A stretch of 64,000 nucleotides of DNA. It comes from Imbricaverruca yamaguchii. Taxonomy: Eukaryota; Arthropoda; Thecostraca; Neoverrucidae. Under the pieces are notes generated by a model that searched no databases, was not told the DNA's origin, and was given only the letters and a program-made list of their open reading frames with translations. The stretch is from positions 1,054,001 to 1,118,000 of the forward strand of contig JAOTOL010001614.1 in NCBI GenBank assembly GCA_034440575.1, written 5' to 3'. Made by a program: the position numbers and the translations under genes. Positions 51,245-62,747 of the stretch are shown one piece after another; position 1 is the stretch's first letter; every line of letters starts with the position of its first letter.

Positions 51245-53262
51245 AGGACGCCTGTGTGGACGGGCATGGCTTTGTGGATAGACACGGCTATGTGGACGGA
51301 CACGGCTGTGTTGTGGACGGGCAAGGCTATGTGGACTGACACGGCTGTGTGGACGGACACGGCTGTGTGGACGGGCACGGCTATGTGGACGGGCAAGGCT
51401 ATGTGGACGGGCAAGGCTGTGTAGACGGGCAAGGCTGTGTAGACGGACACGGCTGTGTGGACGGACACGGCTATGTGGACGGACACGGCTGTGTGGACGG
51501 ACACGGCTGTGTGGACGGACACGGCTGTGTGGACGGACACGGCTATGTGGACGGACACGGCTGTGTGGACGGACGGCTGTGTAGACGGGCAAGGCTATGT
51601 GGACGGACACGGCTGTGTGGACGGACACGGCTGTGTGGACGGACACGGCTGTGTGGACGGACACAGCTCTGTGGACGTGCAAGGCTGTGTGGACGGGCAA
51701 GGCTGTGTGGACGGGCACGGCTGTGTGGACGGACACGGCTATGTGGACGGACACGGCTGTGTGGACGTGCAAGGCTATGTGGACGGGCACGGCTGTGTGG
51801 ACGGACACGGCTGTGTGGACGTGCAAGGCTATGTGGACGGACACGGCTGTGTGGACGGACACGGCTGTGTGGACGGGCACGGCTGTGTGGACGGACACGG
51901 CCATGTGGACGGGCAAGGCTATGTGGACGGGCACGGCTGTGTGGACGGGCACGGCTGTGTGGACGGGCACGGCTGTGTGGTCGGGCACGGCTCTGTGGAC
52001 GGACACGGCTGTGTGGACGGACACGGCTGTGTGGACGTGCACGGCTGTGTGGACGGGCACGGATGTGTGGACGGGCACGGCTGTGTGGACGGACACAGCT
52101 CTGTGGACGGGCACGGCTGTGTGGACGGGCACGGCCGTGTGGACGGACACAGCTCTGTGGACGGACACGGCTGTGTGGACGGGCACGCCTGTGTGGACGT
52201 GCAAGGCTATGTGGACGGACACAGCTCTGTGGACGGGCACGGCTGTGTGGACGGACACGGCTGTGTGGACGGGCACGGCTGTGTGGACGGACACAGCTCT
52301 GTGGACGGGCAAGGCTGTGTGGACGGACACAGCTCTGTGGACGGACACGGCTGTGTGGACGGACACAGCTCTGTGGACGGGCACGGCTGTGTGGACGGGC
52401 ACGGCTGTGTGGACGGGCACGGCTGTGTTGACGGGCACGGCTGTGTGGACGGACACAGCTCTGTGGACGGGCAAGGCTCTGTGGACGGGCACGGCTGTGT
52501 GGACGGGTATGGCTGTGTGGACGGGCACGGCTATGTGGACGGACACGGCTGTGTGGACGTGCACGGCTGTGTGGACGGACACAGCTCTGTGGACGGGCTA
52601 GGCTGTGTGGACGGACACAGCTCTGTGGACGGGCACGGCTGTGTGGACGGACACGGCTGTGTGGACGGACACAGCTGTATGGACGGGCATGGCTATGTGG
52701 ACGGGCAAGGCTATGTGGACGGGCACGGCTGTGTGGACGGACACAGCTCTGTGGACGGACACGGCTGTGTGGACGGGCACGGCTGTGAGGACGGGTACGC
52801 CTGTGTGGACGGGTACGGCTGTGTGGACGGACACGGCTGTGTGGACGTGCACGGCTGTGTGGACGTGCACGGCTGTGTGGACGGGCACGGCTGTGTGGAC
52901 GGGCACGGCTGTGTGGACGGACACAGCTCTGTGGACGGGCACGGCTGTGTGGACGGGCACGGCCGTGTGGACGGACACAGCTCTGTGGACGGACACGGCT
53001 GTGTGGACGGGCACGCCTGTGTGGACGTGCAAGGCTATGTGGACGGACACAGCTCTGTGGACGGGCACGGCTGTGTGGACGGGCACGGCTGTGTGGACGG
53101 GCACGGCTGTGTGGACGGGCACGGCTGTGTGGACGGACACAGCTCTGTGGACGGACACGGCTGTGTGGACGGGCACGGCTGTGTGGACGGGCACGGCTGT
53201 GTGGTCGGGCACGGCTCTGTGGACGGACACGGCTGTGTGGACGGACACGGCTGTGTGGACGC
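51245..53262. repeat. 18-bp GTGTGGACGGRCACGGCT satellite, about 112 units
   Basis: A 2-kb array of 18-bp units with a few frequent variants (GGACAC/GGGCAC/GTGCAC/GGGCAA, CGGCTGTG/CGGCTATG/CAGCTCTG). Rare variants pair at long distance: GCACGCCT at 52183 and 53011 (828 bp, 46 units) and GTGGTCGGGCAC at 51977 and 53201 (1224 bp, 68 units). That shows large segmental duplications inside the array. 18 is six codons, so frames of 300-700 codons are open on both strands and are not genes. Confidence 0.97.
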
Positions 53263-53686
53263 GGTGGCCGCTGCGACCGCTGACGTATCTCGCCATGGAC
53301 ACAGCTGGCGGCCACATGGGCCGGCTGGAGCCGCCGGAGCCGCCGCCGGCAGACGGGGTGACGGGCCGCCTGTACACCCGACTGCCGGGGACAGGGGTCC
53401 GGGGGGAGGGGACACCGACGGGAGCGACACAGCCACAACAGGGGCGACGGGAGACGCTCGGCCGCTGGCGGACACACACCACTGCACTGGTGGCTGCCAT
53501 AGCCCGTCACGGTCACGGTCAGCCTGTGCCGAAATCAGCCCGTCGATGTTGTCACATCTGTGCCGGTCAGCAATCTGCTGAATGCAGATTTATCCAATCA
53601 CATGGGCGATGTGATGACCAAACAACAACGCAACTTCCAGTGTTATTAAGTTAATGGAAGTTATGGATCCCATTGTGTCGTTTCAA
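53263..53686. other. GC-rich unassigned sequence
   Basis: 53263-53520 has open frames in several registers on both strands, with no recognised domain. Confidence 0.4.
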
Positions 53687-53740
53687 GGACCTTTGGAACC
53701 CAGAGCCCAACATCTTAACCACTCGGCTAACCCCGCTCCG
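53687..53740 (-). repeat. SINE family 1, 5' fragment
   Basis: Complement of GGGGTTAGCCGAGTGGTTAA then GATGTTGGGCTCTGGGTTCC and AAAGGTCC; only the tRNA-like 5' half is present, without box B and tail. Confidence 0.7.
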
Positions 53741-55495
53741 GATTCGATTGTGAACAGCATAAAAAAGTATCACCGTGCTATGCAAGCAAATAACATATGT
53801 TTACTCTAAACTCAATCCTTTTAATGGGGGTCATCATGTTCTTTCGTGCGTTTTGCAGAGGGGCAATACGTACAAGAAGGCTACAGCAAACACCTTCCTT
53901 AAATTATATGACGATTATTTCTGGATAATGCTCAAAGCATTGATATTCTTTCGAGAGAAATATAGTGATGCAAGTTAGTAAAGGTGAGGATGAAAATGAT
54001 GAGAGCAGGTCTTACGATGAGTGAAGAAATTCGAACGCGAAACGCTGCGACAAAGCTTACAACAAATCTTTCAAAACCATGACAGTCTTATCGGGCCTGG
54101 CCGCCCGGATAAAACTAGCACTATACTCACGGCAGCGGGCTCGATCGAACTTTGCCCCCGCTCAATGCTCCGAGTCAAGCCCCTTTGAGAAGCTCGAACC
54201 CAACACAGGGACTTGTTTGTGGGCTCAAAAATCTTCAACCTCGAATATTAGTTTGAACAAGCCAACCAGCACCCCTCCCCTTCCGCGTCCACATATCTGC
54301 TGTCAGCCGGCCACCTGATGTGCCAGCCAACTAGTTTTTTGTTTGTTTATTTGATCAGCCATAACATCATTAACTGCTCGCATCTATCGTTGTTTCAAGG
54401 CTCTGCGTGTGACTCGACGAACGCCGGCTCGCTAATCTCTGAGAGTCGTTTATCGAATCGCTCGCTTATCAAGCGACCAGTGAGCGAACCAGTATTCCTC
54501 CAGGCCAAAAGTGATGCTACTTATATGTCGGACTGGAAATATTTTCGGGATGTGGTGAAGATTTGACGATACCTCTGATGTACATGCTGCAGTGGGCGAA
54601 TCACTGCGAGGCCGTGCCTTGTCCGCCGCTCAGACGCACTGACTGGATGCCCGAGTGGTGGCGCACATCACAGTCGTCCGAATGAAAGAGTAACGAGCTT
54701 CGTCCGTGGAAGCTGATGTTTGACCTGTCTGCCGTCCGTTAGATAAACACAAGAAAACAGATGTCGCATTGCGTTCGCGAGAAGTTACGCTGGTTGGTTG
54801 AGACTTCTGCGGGAGCGGAGTGTGAAGTTCAGAGAAAATCAAGTGTGATGATTTCAAGAGCGGCTATAATTTCTCAGATGTATCGCAACCTTCATCTACT
54901 TGTTACAGTGCGAAAGGAGATTAAATAAATAAATGACAATACTGCATGAAATTCAGTAATGATAAGGAATGATATGAACGAACTATGGAAAACGAGCCAC
55001 TCTCGCGGCTACATAAGCTCCATTTATGCTACTTTGGTTTCATTATTGACTTCGATATACCTGGAAATCATAATGCGCCGAACAGTTCTCAGCACAACAG
55101 CTTTCTTTGAAACTCTAGTATGCACCTTCGTTGTAATGTTGTAAGCTGACCCAAGTGATATTCAAATACTGGGGAATAAAACACCCAGACTAAATTGTAA
55201 TTGTACCTTGGTGAAGTGCTTTGTGCCATGATGCCAATTACCAGCAACAATACGTGGCATTGCTTGCTTCAGCATCCTAACATTCACAATATTTTGTGTT
55301 TTCTGGGCAAGCCGACGTTGACGCCCAACACAAACAGCCCACAAGAGCACCTACAGCCTGTCTGATGTGCATCGCATTGCCAGCTCTGGGAAGCAGGGCT
55401 TCCGCGCACCCCATACCGACCGGCGGCAGTCTCACAATGTGAGGGTCAGTCGTGGCAGTCGATACCTGCTGGCAGAAGCTGACGGTCCGCCGCAG
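53741..55495. other. unassigned sequence
   Basis: AT-moderate unique sequence, no recognised gene. Confidence 0.4.
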
Positions 55496-56060
55496 TGCTG
55501 ACACCAGCTACGACAATGGCACCAGCCGAGACACTGACACCAGCCGAGACACTGACACCAGCCGAGACCCTGCCACCAACCGTGACCCTGACACTAGCTG
55601 CGACCCTGACACCGGCCGCGACCCTGACGCCGGCCGTGACCCTGACACCAGCCGAGACTGACACCAGCCGAGACTGACACCAGCCGAGACTACGCCGGCC
55701 GTGATGACACCAGCCGAGACTGCACCAGCGAGACTGACACCAGCCGAGACTGGACTGACAAGAGACTGACACCAGCCGAGACTGACACCAGCAGAGACTG
55801 ACACCAGCCGAGACTGACACCAACAGAGACTGACACCAGCCGAGACTGACACCAGCCGAGACTGACACCAGCAGAGACTGACACCAGCCGAGACTGACGC
55901 CGGCTGTGACCCTGGCATCAGTCGCGACACTGCCACAAACCGTGACCCCAACACCAACACTGACCTTGACACCGGCTGTGACCCGGCCACCAGTCGAGAC
56001 CTGACAACAACTGAAACCCTAACACCAGCTGCGATCTTTATACCAACTGCGAGCCTGACA
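55496..56060. repeat. 16-18-bp GACACCAGCCGAGACTGA repeat
   Basis: About 28 units. The left part has GACCCTGACACCGGCC forms, the core (55640-55890) ACTGACACCAGCCGAG, the right edge is degenerate (CTGACACCAAATATGGCC). Confidence 0.92.
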
Positions 56061-57149
56061 CCAAATATGGCCCTGACACCAGAGAAAACTGCCGGGATTC
56101 AGTTCACGATGGAAAACCAATGCTGAAAATGAGCATTTGTGTTAGCCTACAAACAATTATCTAACGCCGAATAGTTAACCGTTATTTACCACCGGAACGG
56201 AATTGACTCCTCTTGGAGTATTCTGACATTCCTTGGTATCCATGGAGATCCAGCGACGCCGTCCATAGCCGGACGTAATTATACGTCTGAACGGCTGAAA
56301 ATAGTTGTGAGATGGCAGCTTAGCCTCTATAGCTAATGCTACACAGAATAAGGAAAGTTCGTCACTGTGTATTTTCAAAGAACAAGCGCTTGAACCGAAA
56401 ATCATTAGGAAATCCTCCAATAACAGTGCTCAACGGAAGTCGCTTCCCCATGGAATTACAGAACTTCTGGCTGTGAACACACAGGAGAAAAAAGACACTC
56501 AGTGGCGCAGAAGGGAGCGGGGCATTGTCGGCCCTACGCCTTCCCGCTGATATTTCAGGAACCTTTATTTCCACGTGTTGAAAAAGGTTGGCAGTACGAC
56601 TTTCAGGGACACCTTACTCGTTGCAGGGCTATCCCATAGTCTGCAGAGGGATGTCCAGCCGTTGTAGGTACCCACAATGAGACTAATACCGAACAAATCC
56701 AGGTTTGTTGAAATTATTCAATTGGGACCGAAATATATGTAATCAGCTGCTGAATAAAATTAACTGCACTCGTGGGTGGCTTGCCCTCCAACAATTATGC
56801 TGTGTATAAGTGCCATGGGTAATCAAGTAGGAGGCGCACTAGCGGGAAGAGGCGCACTAACGGTACATCCGAGGGGAAGGGACACGGCTCCCACAGCAGG
56901 CTTCCCTCTCGTAAGATAATCCCCTGGGAGAGCCACTGACAACACTCGAGGCCGGACACCTCTCGCCTGGGCATCCACCCTGGAGGTTACGATTAGATCA
57001 CAGCACAGCCGCAGATGCCACAGTCCTGTGCATGGTTAGAAACAGCAGTATCATGGATACTTGTTCCTATCAAGAACATTATGTTTATGTTTAGCCATAC
57101 CTAGGTCGGGCTGAACATAAGACATTCATTAGCCCTAGGTAGGGTTGAG
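56061..57149. other. unassigned sequence
   Basis: Nothing recognised; 57095-57150 has two ACCTAGGTCGGG/CCCTAGGTAGGG words just before the retrotransposon fragment. Confidence 0.4.
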
Positions 57150-58000
57150 GAGTAGTGTTCAAATTTGCTGATGACATCAAGCTTGTAGGAGCGGCTAGCA
57201 GTAGTGCTCAATCTAGTAATATTCAACTAGACTTAATGACCTAAAAAGTGGGCTGATCAATGGGAGATGTCTCAACTATAGTAAATGTAAGGTTATGCAT
57301 CTGGGGTCTGGAGGTGCGACGTTCAGATATACAATGCGAGGGAGAGAACTGGATGTTATTGAAGAGGAAAGAAACTTTGGTGGTTTCAAGACCTTAAAAT
57401 AAACCCAAAAAACAATGATCTCAGCTGGGACCAGGACACCCAGGATGCTGGGATTCATTAATAGGAGTGTGAGATATACGAGCAAGTAAGTCATGAAAAA
57501 TACTGTACTTAGGACATATGCGACCCCACTTGGAATATTATGTACACGCATGGAGCCCTACCTAGAAAAAGATATCGATATGTAAGAAAGAGTGCAGCGC
57601 AAAGCCACTAGACTCATCAGTGGAATAGGCAACTTAGAATATGGGGAAAGGCTTATGGCATCAGACATGTGCTCACTCAAGCATAGGAGATTATGGAGGA
57701 CATGACTGAAATGTTCAAAATTGTTAAAGTGCTAGATCGGGTCGATTTCAATGATGCTCTTCGGTTTAGAGTATCACATAGAAGTCATCGATTCAGGTTA
57801 GACACGCTGAGATACAGGACTGTCATGCGGGAACAGGTCTTCAGCCAAAAGGTTGTTGATCAGTGGAATAAGCTGTCTGTTGATGTTGTTGGGAGTTCCT
57901 CATTGAATGTATTTTTAAGCATGGTGAACAATTTTTTACACAGGAAAGTCTTGTTTTTTTTAGTTCTAGTTGGTGGTGGATGGGGTGAGATTTATGCTAA
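57150..58000 (+). pseudogene. decayed CR1/L2-like non-LTR retrotransposon, RT C-terminal part
   Basis: Reading across frameshifts and stops on the plus strand gives the order expected of a CR1/L2/Jockey-type reverse transcriptase. FKFADDIKLVG near 57158 carries the catalytic ADD of the RT palm. NYSKCKVMHLG follows at about 57273, an EERNFGG block at about 57364, LGFINRSVRYTS at about 57448, ERVQRKATRLISG at about 57588, and NLEYGERL at about 57630. A final open stretch, 57693-58004, has MFKIVKVLD and FSQKVVDQWNKLSVDVVGSSSLNVF. At least four in-frame stops or frameshifts break it, and the endonuclease and RT N-terminal parts are absent (5' truncation). Inactive remnant. Confidence 0.85.
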
Positions 58001-58632
58001 GTAAGTGTACACGGTACAGACCACTTTGAGCAGGCATGGATACAGTTGGAAAATGATTGGTAAGGTATTCAATCCCCATGTGTATTGAGGGATCCAGGAA
58101 ATAAGGCTGGATAGTTATGGTAGAGAGGTATTGATAGGTGTGTGGAATGTTGGTGGGTGGTTTCCTTAGGAAGTGACGATGGTTCGGACGGGTCATTTTA
58201 CCGGAAGTATGGTATCTTCCATCTGCAGGCTTAACTGGATGAGCCTTTGGGGTTCTTATCAAGTCTAAACACTTCAGGACTTTATTATTTTCTCCTGTAA
58301 ATTATAATCTGCTCCTTTTACCAAGATATTTAATGGTGCTGTTTAATGATGACTACTCATTTTTCGATAAAAAGTTCATTGACCCTTCGGTGAAGTACAC
58401 AAAGGAGTTTGTGGTGTCAAAAACAAAATGCAAATTGTCATCCCACGTTGATGGCTGCAAAACGTTTCTCTCGACATCCAGGATTCCAAATCATAAATAT
58501 AATGATCGCCCCGTCTCAAAACCTGAAATTGTATTAACTGATTGCACCCTCAGCAAGCGATCACACGAGTTAGTTTTGAATGGATACGCTCCTGGCTGAG
58601 AGCAGCACGTACGGCGGTCGCCAAGTGTGGTC
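58001..58632. other. possible retrotransposon 3' tail, then unassigned
   Basis: The sequence after the RT fragment (58005-58290) may be its 3' untranslated region; no clear tail repeat or target duplication was found. 58333-58599 has a short open frame without recognisable domain. Confidence 0.35.
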
Positions 58633-58639
58633 CGTGGAC

Positions 58640-59093
58640 AGCCAGTCATCAGTGCTACCCGAGCACGGGAGCCAGTCATCAGTGCTACCCGAGCACGGGA
58701 GCCAGTCATCAGTGCTACCAGAGCACGGGAGCCAGTCATCAGTGCTACCAGAGCACGGGAGCCAGTCATTGGTGCTACCCGAGCACGGGAGCCAGTCATC
58801 AGTGCTACCCGAGCACGGGAGCCAGTCATCAGTGCTACCCGAGCACGGGAGCCAGTCATCAGTGCTACCCGAGCACGGGAGCCAGTCATCAGTGCTACCA
58901 GAGCACGGGAGCCAGTCATCAGTGCTACCAGAGCACGGGAGCCAGTCATCAGTGCTACCAGAGCACGGGAGCCAGTCATCAGTGCTACCCGAGCACGGGA
59001 GCCAGTCATCAGTGCTACCCGAGCACGGGAGCCAGTCATCAGTGCTACCAGAGCACGGGAGCCAGTCATCAGTGCTACCAGAGCACGGGAGCC
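58640..59093. repeat. 30-bp minisatellite, 15 copies
   Basis: CCAGTCATCAGTGCTACC then CGAGCACGGGAG, or AGAGCACGGGAG, in runs (C form x2, A x2, C x4, A x3, C x2, A x2). One unit at about 58763 has CATTGGTG. 30 bp is ten codons and all frames on both strands are open. Confidence 0.97.
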
Positions 59094-59544
59094 GATTAAA
59101 CTGGGCACAGGAGGCCATGTGCCACATACCCTGAAAGGGAGGCGCCCCTCTACCTGGAAAAGGCGCCCGTTGAGGGACGCTTCAGGGACACCGAGTGCAC
59201 CTCTCCTCATTCCCCTTGTATGCTTTAGCCAAAGGGAGAGGGAACAAAAAAGTATCTGAGGGACCCCTACCTGAGTGCGTCTCACAGGTGCCACTGGGAA
59301 AATGGTTCATTACCTCCCGAATGCTCCCCTACTCCTCTCCTCTCCTCCACCCAAGCAGAACTTCTGGAACCGCCCCTGTCCGAGAGTAGTTAACTTATGA
59401 GCATTTGTGCTTCGATGTGCACGATAAGCGCGACAAAACAGCGCCCCTTTCACCCGTCAAAGCTATTGCGAGCAGCTATACTCCAATGACCGCAACATTC
59501 AGTTAGTGCATGTAGCTAGCCAGGAATCGGCCATATCCGAGATC
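59094..59544. other. unassigned sequence
   Basis: Nothing recognised. Confidence 0.4.
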
Positions 59545-62057
59545 GACAGCAGAGTAGTATCAGAGTGATATCAGAGTAGTATCGGAGTGGTATCGGAGTG
59601 GTATCGGCGTGGTATCGGAGTGGTACCGGAGTGGTATCGGAGTGGTATCGGAGTGGTATCGGAGTGGTATCGGAGCGGTACCGGAGCGGTACCGGGCGGT
59701 ACCGGAGCGGTACCGGGCGGTACCGGAGCGGTACCGGAGCGGTACCGGAGCGGTACCGGAGCGGTACCGGGCGGTACCGGAGCGGTACCGGGCGGTACCG
59801 GGCGGTACCGGAGCGGTACCGGAGCGGTACCGGAGCGGTACCGGAGCGGTACCGGAGCGGTACCGGAGCGGTACGGAGCGGTACCGGAGCGGTACCGGAG
59901 CGGTACCGGAGCGGTACCGGAGCGGTACCGGAGCGGTACCGGAGCGGTACCGGAGCGGTACCGGAGCGGTACCGGAGCGGTACCGGAGCGGTACCGGAGC
60001 GGTACCGGAGCGGTACCGGAGCGGTACCGGAGCGGTACCGGAGCGGTACCGGAGCGGTACCGGGCGGACGAGCGGTACCGGAGCGGTACCGGAGCGGTAC
60101 CGGAGCGGTACCGGAGCGGTACCGGAGCGGTACCGGAGCGGTACCGGAGCGGTACCGGAGCGGTACCGGAGCGGTACCGGAGCGGTACCGGAGCGGTACC
60201 GGAGCGGTACCGGAGCGGTACCGGAGCGGTACCGGAGCGGTACCGGAGCGGTACCGGGCGGTACCGGGCGGTACCGGAGCGGTACCGGAGCGGTACCGGA
60301 GCGGTACCGGAGCGGTACCGGAGCGGTACCGGAGCGGTACCGGAGCGGTACCGGAGCGGTACCGGAGCGGTACCGGAGCGGTACCGGGCGGTACCGGAGC
60401 GGTACCGGAGCGGTACCGGAGCGGTACCGGAGCGGTACCGGAGCGGTACCGGAGCGGTACCGGAGCGGTACCGGAGCGGTACCGGAGCGGTACCGGAGCG
60501 GTACCGAGCGGTACCGGAGCGGTACCGGAGCGGTACCGGAGCGGTACCGGAGCGGTACCGGAGCGGTACCGGAGCGGTACCGGAGCGGTACCGGAGCGGT
60601 ACCGGAGCGGTACCGGAGCGGTACCGGAGCGGTACCGGAGCGGTACCGGAGCGGTACCGGAGCGGTACCGGAGCGGTACCGGAGCGGTACCGGAGCGGTA
60701 CCGGAGCGGTACCGGGCGGTACCGGAGCGGTACCGGAGCGGTACCGGAGCGGTACCGGAGCGGTACCGGAGCGGCGGTACCGGAGCGGTACCGGAGCGGT
60801 ACCGGAGCGGTACCGGAGCGGTACCGGAGCGGTACCGGAGCGGTACCGGAGCGGTACCGGAGCGGCACCGGAGCGGTACCGGAGCGGCACCGGAGCGGTA
60901 CCGGAGCGGTACCGGAGCGGCACCGGAGCGGCACCGGAGCGGCACCGGAGCGGCACCGGAGCGGCACCGGAGCGGCACCGGAGCGGCACCGGAGCGGCAC
61001 CGGAGCGGCACCGGAGCGGCACCGGAGCGGCACCGGAGCGGCACCGGAGCGGCACCGGAGCGGCCGGAGCGGCACCGGAGCGGCACCGGAGCGGCACCGG
61101 AGCGGCACCGGAGCGGCACCGGAGCGGCACCGGAGCGGCACCGGAGCGGCACCGGAGCGGCACCGGAGCGGCACCGGGCGGCACCGGAGCGGCACCGGAG
61201 CGGCACCGGAGCGGCACCGGAGCGGCACCGAGGGCGCCGAGCGGCACCAGAGCGGCACCAGAGCGGCACCAGAGCGGCACCAGAGTGGCACCAGAGTGGC
61301 ACCAGAGTGGCACCAGAGTGGCACCAGAGTGGCGCCAGAGTGGCGCCAGAGTGGCGCCAGAGTGGCGCCAGAGTGGCACCAGAGTGGCACCAGAGTGGCA
61401 CCAGAGTGGCACCAGAGTGGCACCAGAGTGGCACCAGAGTGGCACCAGAGTGGCACCAGAGTGGCACCAGAGTGGTACCAGAGTGGTACCAGAGTGGTAC
61501 CAGAGTGGTACCAGAGTGGTACCAGAGTGGCATCAGAGTGGAATCAGAGTGGAATCAGAGTGGAATCAGAGTGGAATCAGAGTGGAATCAGAGTGGAATC
61601 AGAGTGGAATCGGAGTGGAATCGGAGTGGAATCGGAGTGGAATCAGAGTGGAATCAGAGTGGCATCAGAGTGGCATCAGGGTGGTATCAGGGTGGTATCA
61701 GGGTGTATCAGGGTGGTATCAGGGTGGTATCAGGGTGGTATCAGGGAGATATCATGGGGATATCAGGTGGATATCAGGGGGATATCAGGGGGATATCAGG
61801 GGGATATCAGGGGGATATCTGGGCGATATCAGGGCGATATCAGAGTGGTATCTACCAGAGGGGTACCAGAGTGGTATCAGAGTGGTATCAGAGTGGTATC
61901 AGAGCGGTATCAGAGTGGTATCAGAGCGGTATCAGAGCGGTATCAGAGGGGTATCAGAGTGGTATCAGAGTGGTATCAGAGCGGTATCAGATCGGTATCA
62001 GAGCGGTATCAGATCGGTATCAGAGCGGTATCAGTGTGGTATCAGAGCGGTATCTGC
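59545..62057. repeat. 11-bp satellite with a continuous variant gradient, about 228 units
   Basis: From left to right the unit changes in zones: TATCAGAGTGG / TATCGGAGTGG (59550-59680), TACCGGAGCGG (59680-60870), CACCGGAGCGG (60860-61235), CACCAGAGTGG (61240-61470, with GCGCC at 61330-61375), TACCAGAGTGG (to 61530), AATCAGAGTGG (61530-61670), TATCAGGGTGG (61675-61745), GATATCAGGGG (61745-61845) and TATCAGAG(T/C)GG (61860-62057). Sporadic 8-bp units (TACCGGGCGG type) shift register. The GGTACC core makes CGGTACCG palindromes. Frames of 600-900 codons on both strands are repeat-derived. Confidence 0.98.
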
Positions 62058-62747
62058 CACGTGCCCGTGTGGCACGTGCACGTGTTTCGGCTGAGCACTT
62101 GCAGACTCAGAGCAGCGCGCGCCGCTGCCAACCGCATAGGTCGATTGGAGGTCCGAGACAAAGAGCTATCAACGCATACTACAGCAACAGTGGTGGGTTA
62201 TGGCTGTGCACGTGCTGCACATACTTGGCGGAATCGAACCGCCTTGTTATGCATGGCCTGCAATTCAGCCCATACAAACAGCCACACGACCCTGAAATAC
62301 GGTCAAATCGGACCGCTGGCACACCGGATTCTCAGGTCAACAGGTGGGTATGTTGAACCGTGCGTCGGTTAGCCACGTGAATCGTCTTGGACTCGCTTCT
62401 CCTGGTGCGCATGCGATCACTCAACTTGGAACGCGAGCAGCCTATCATAGGTCGCGCAGAAATTCCCCACTCTTAGCCAGGGGCGTAGCCAAACGCTACG
62501 GCGGGGTGTTAACTATGCTGGACGGCCGATGTTCGAGGGGGCTTCTTCCAGCATCCAGTGATACGAGACGTACTTATTCTTTGGCGAATTTGAATAGCCT
62601 GAGCTCCGTGCGCTTGATTGGAGTCTAACAATACGCACTTCACATCAATCACCAACTCACAGCGCATTTAACAAGCTTCAGGCTACCAAATTTGATTAAT
62701 TGATGCTTCCATATTGCACCAATGCACAATTTACCTAGGAAACATAC
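62058..62747. other. unassigned sequence
   Basis: 62060-62095 has GTGCCCGTGTGGCACGTGCACG. 62478-62500 (CAGGGGCGTAGCCAAACGC) resembles the CAGGGGCGTAGCC end of hAT-like elements, but no partner end was found. Confidence 0.35.

Noticed and set aside
53263..53520. Coding exon after the 18-bp array
   Set aside because: Several overlapping frames on both strands look plausible only because of GC content; no domain or phased splice sites.
51107..53654. Open frames of 300-708 codons on both strands
   Set aside because: Translations of the 18-bp satellite (six-residue periods such as CVDGHG); repeat-derived.
59516..62372. Open frames of 600-924 codons on both strands
   Set aside because: They translate the 11-bp array in every frame (repeating with period 11 residues). 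No domain, no start context, both strands open at once.
62478..62500. hAT transposon end (CAGGGGCGTAGCC)
   Set aside because: Only one end is seen, with no partner inverted repeat or 8-bp target duplication.
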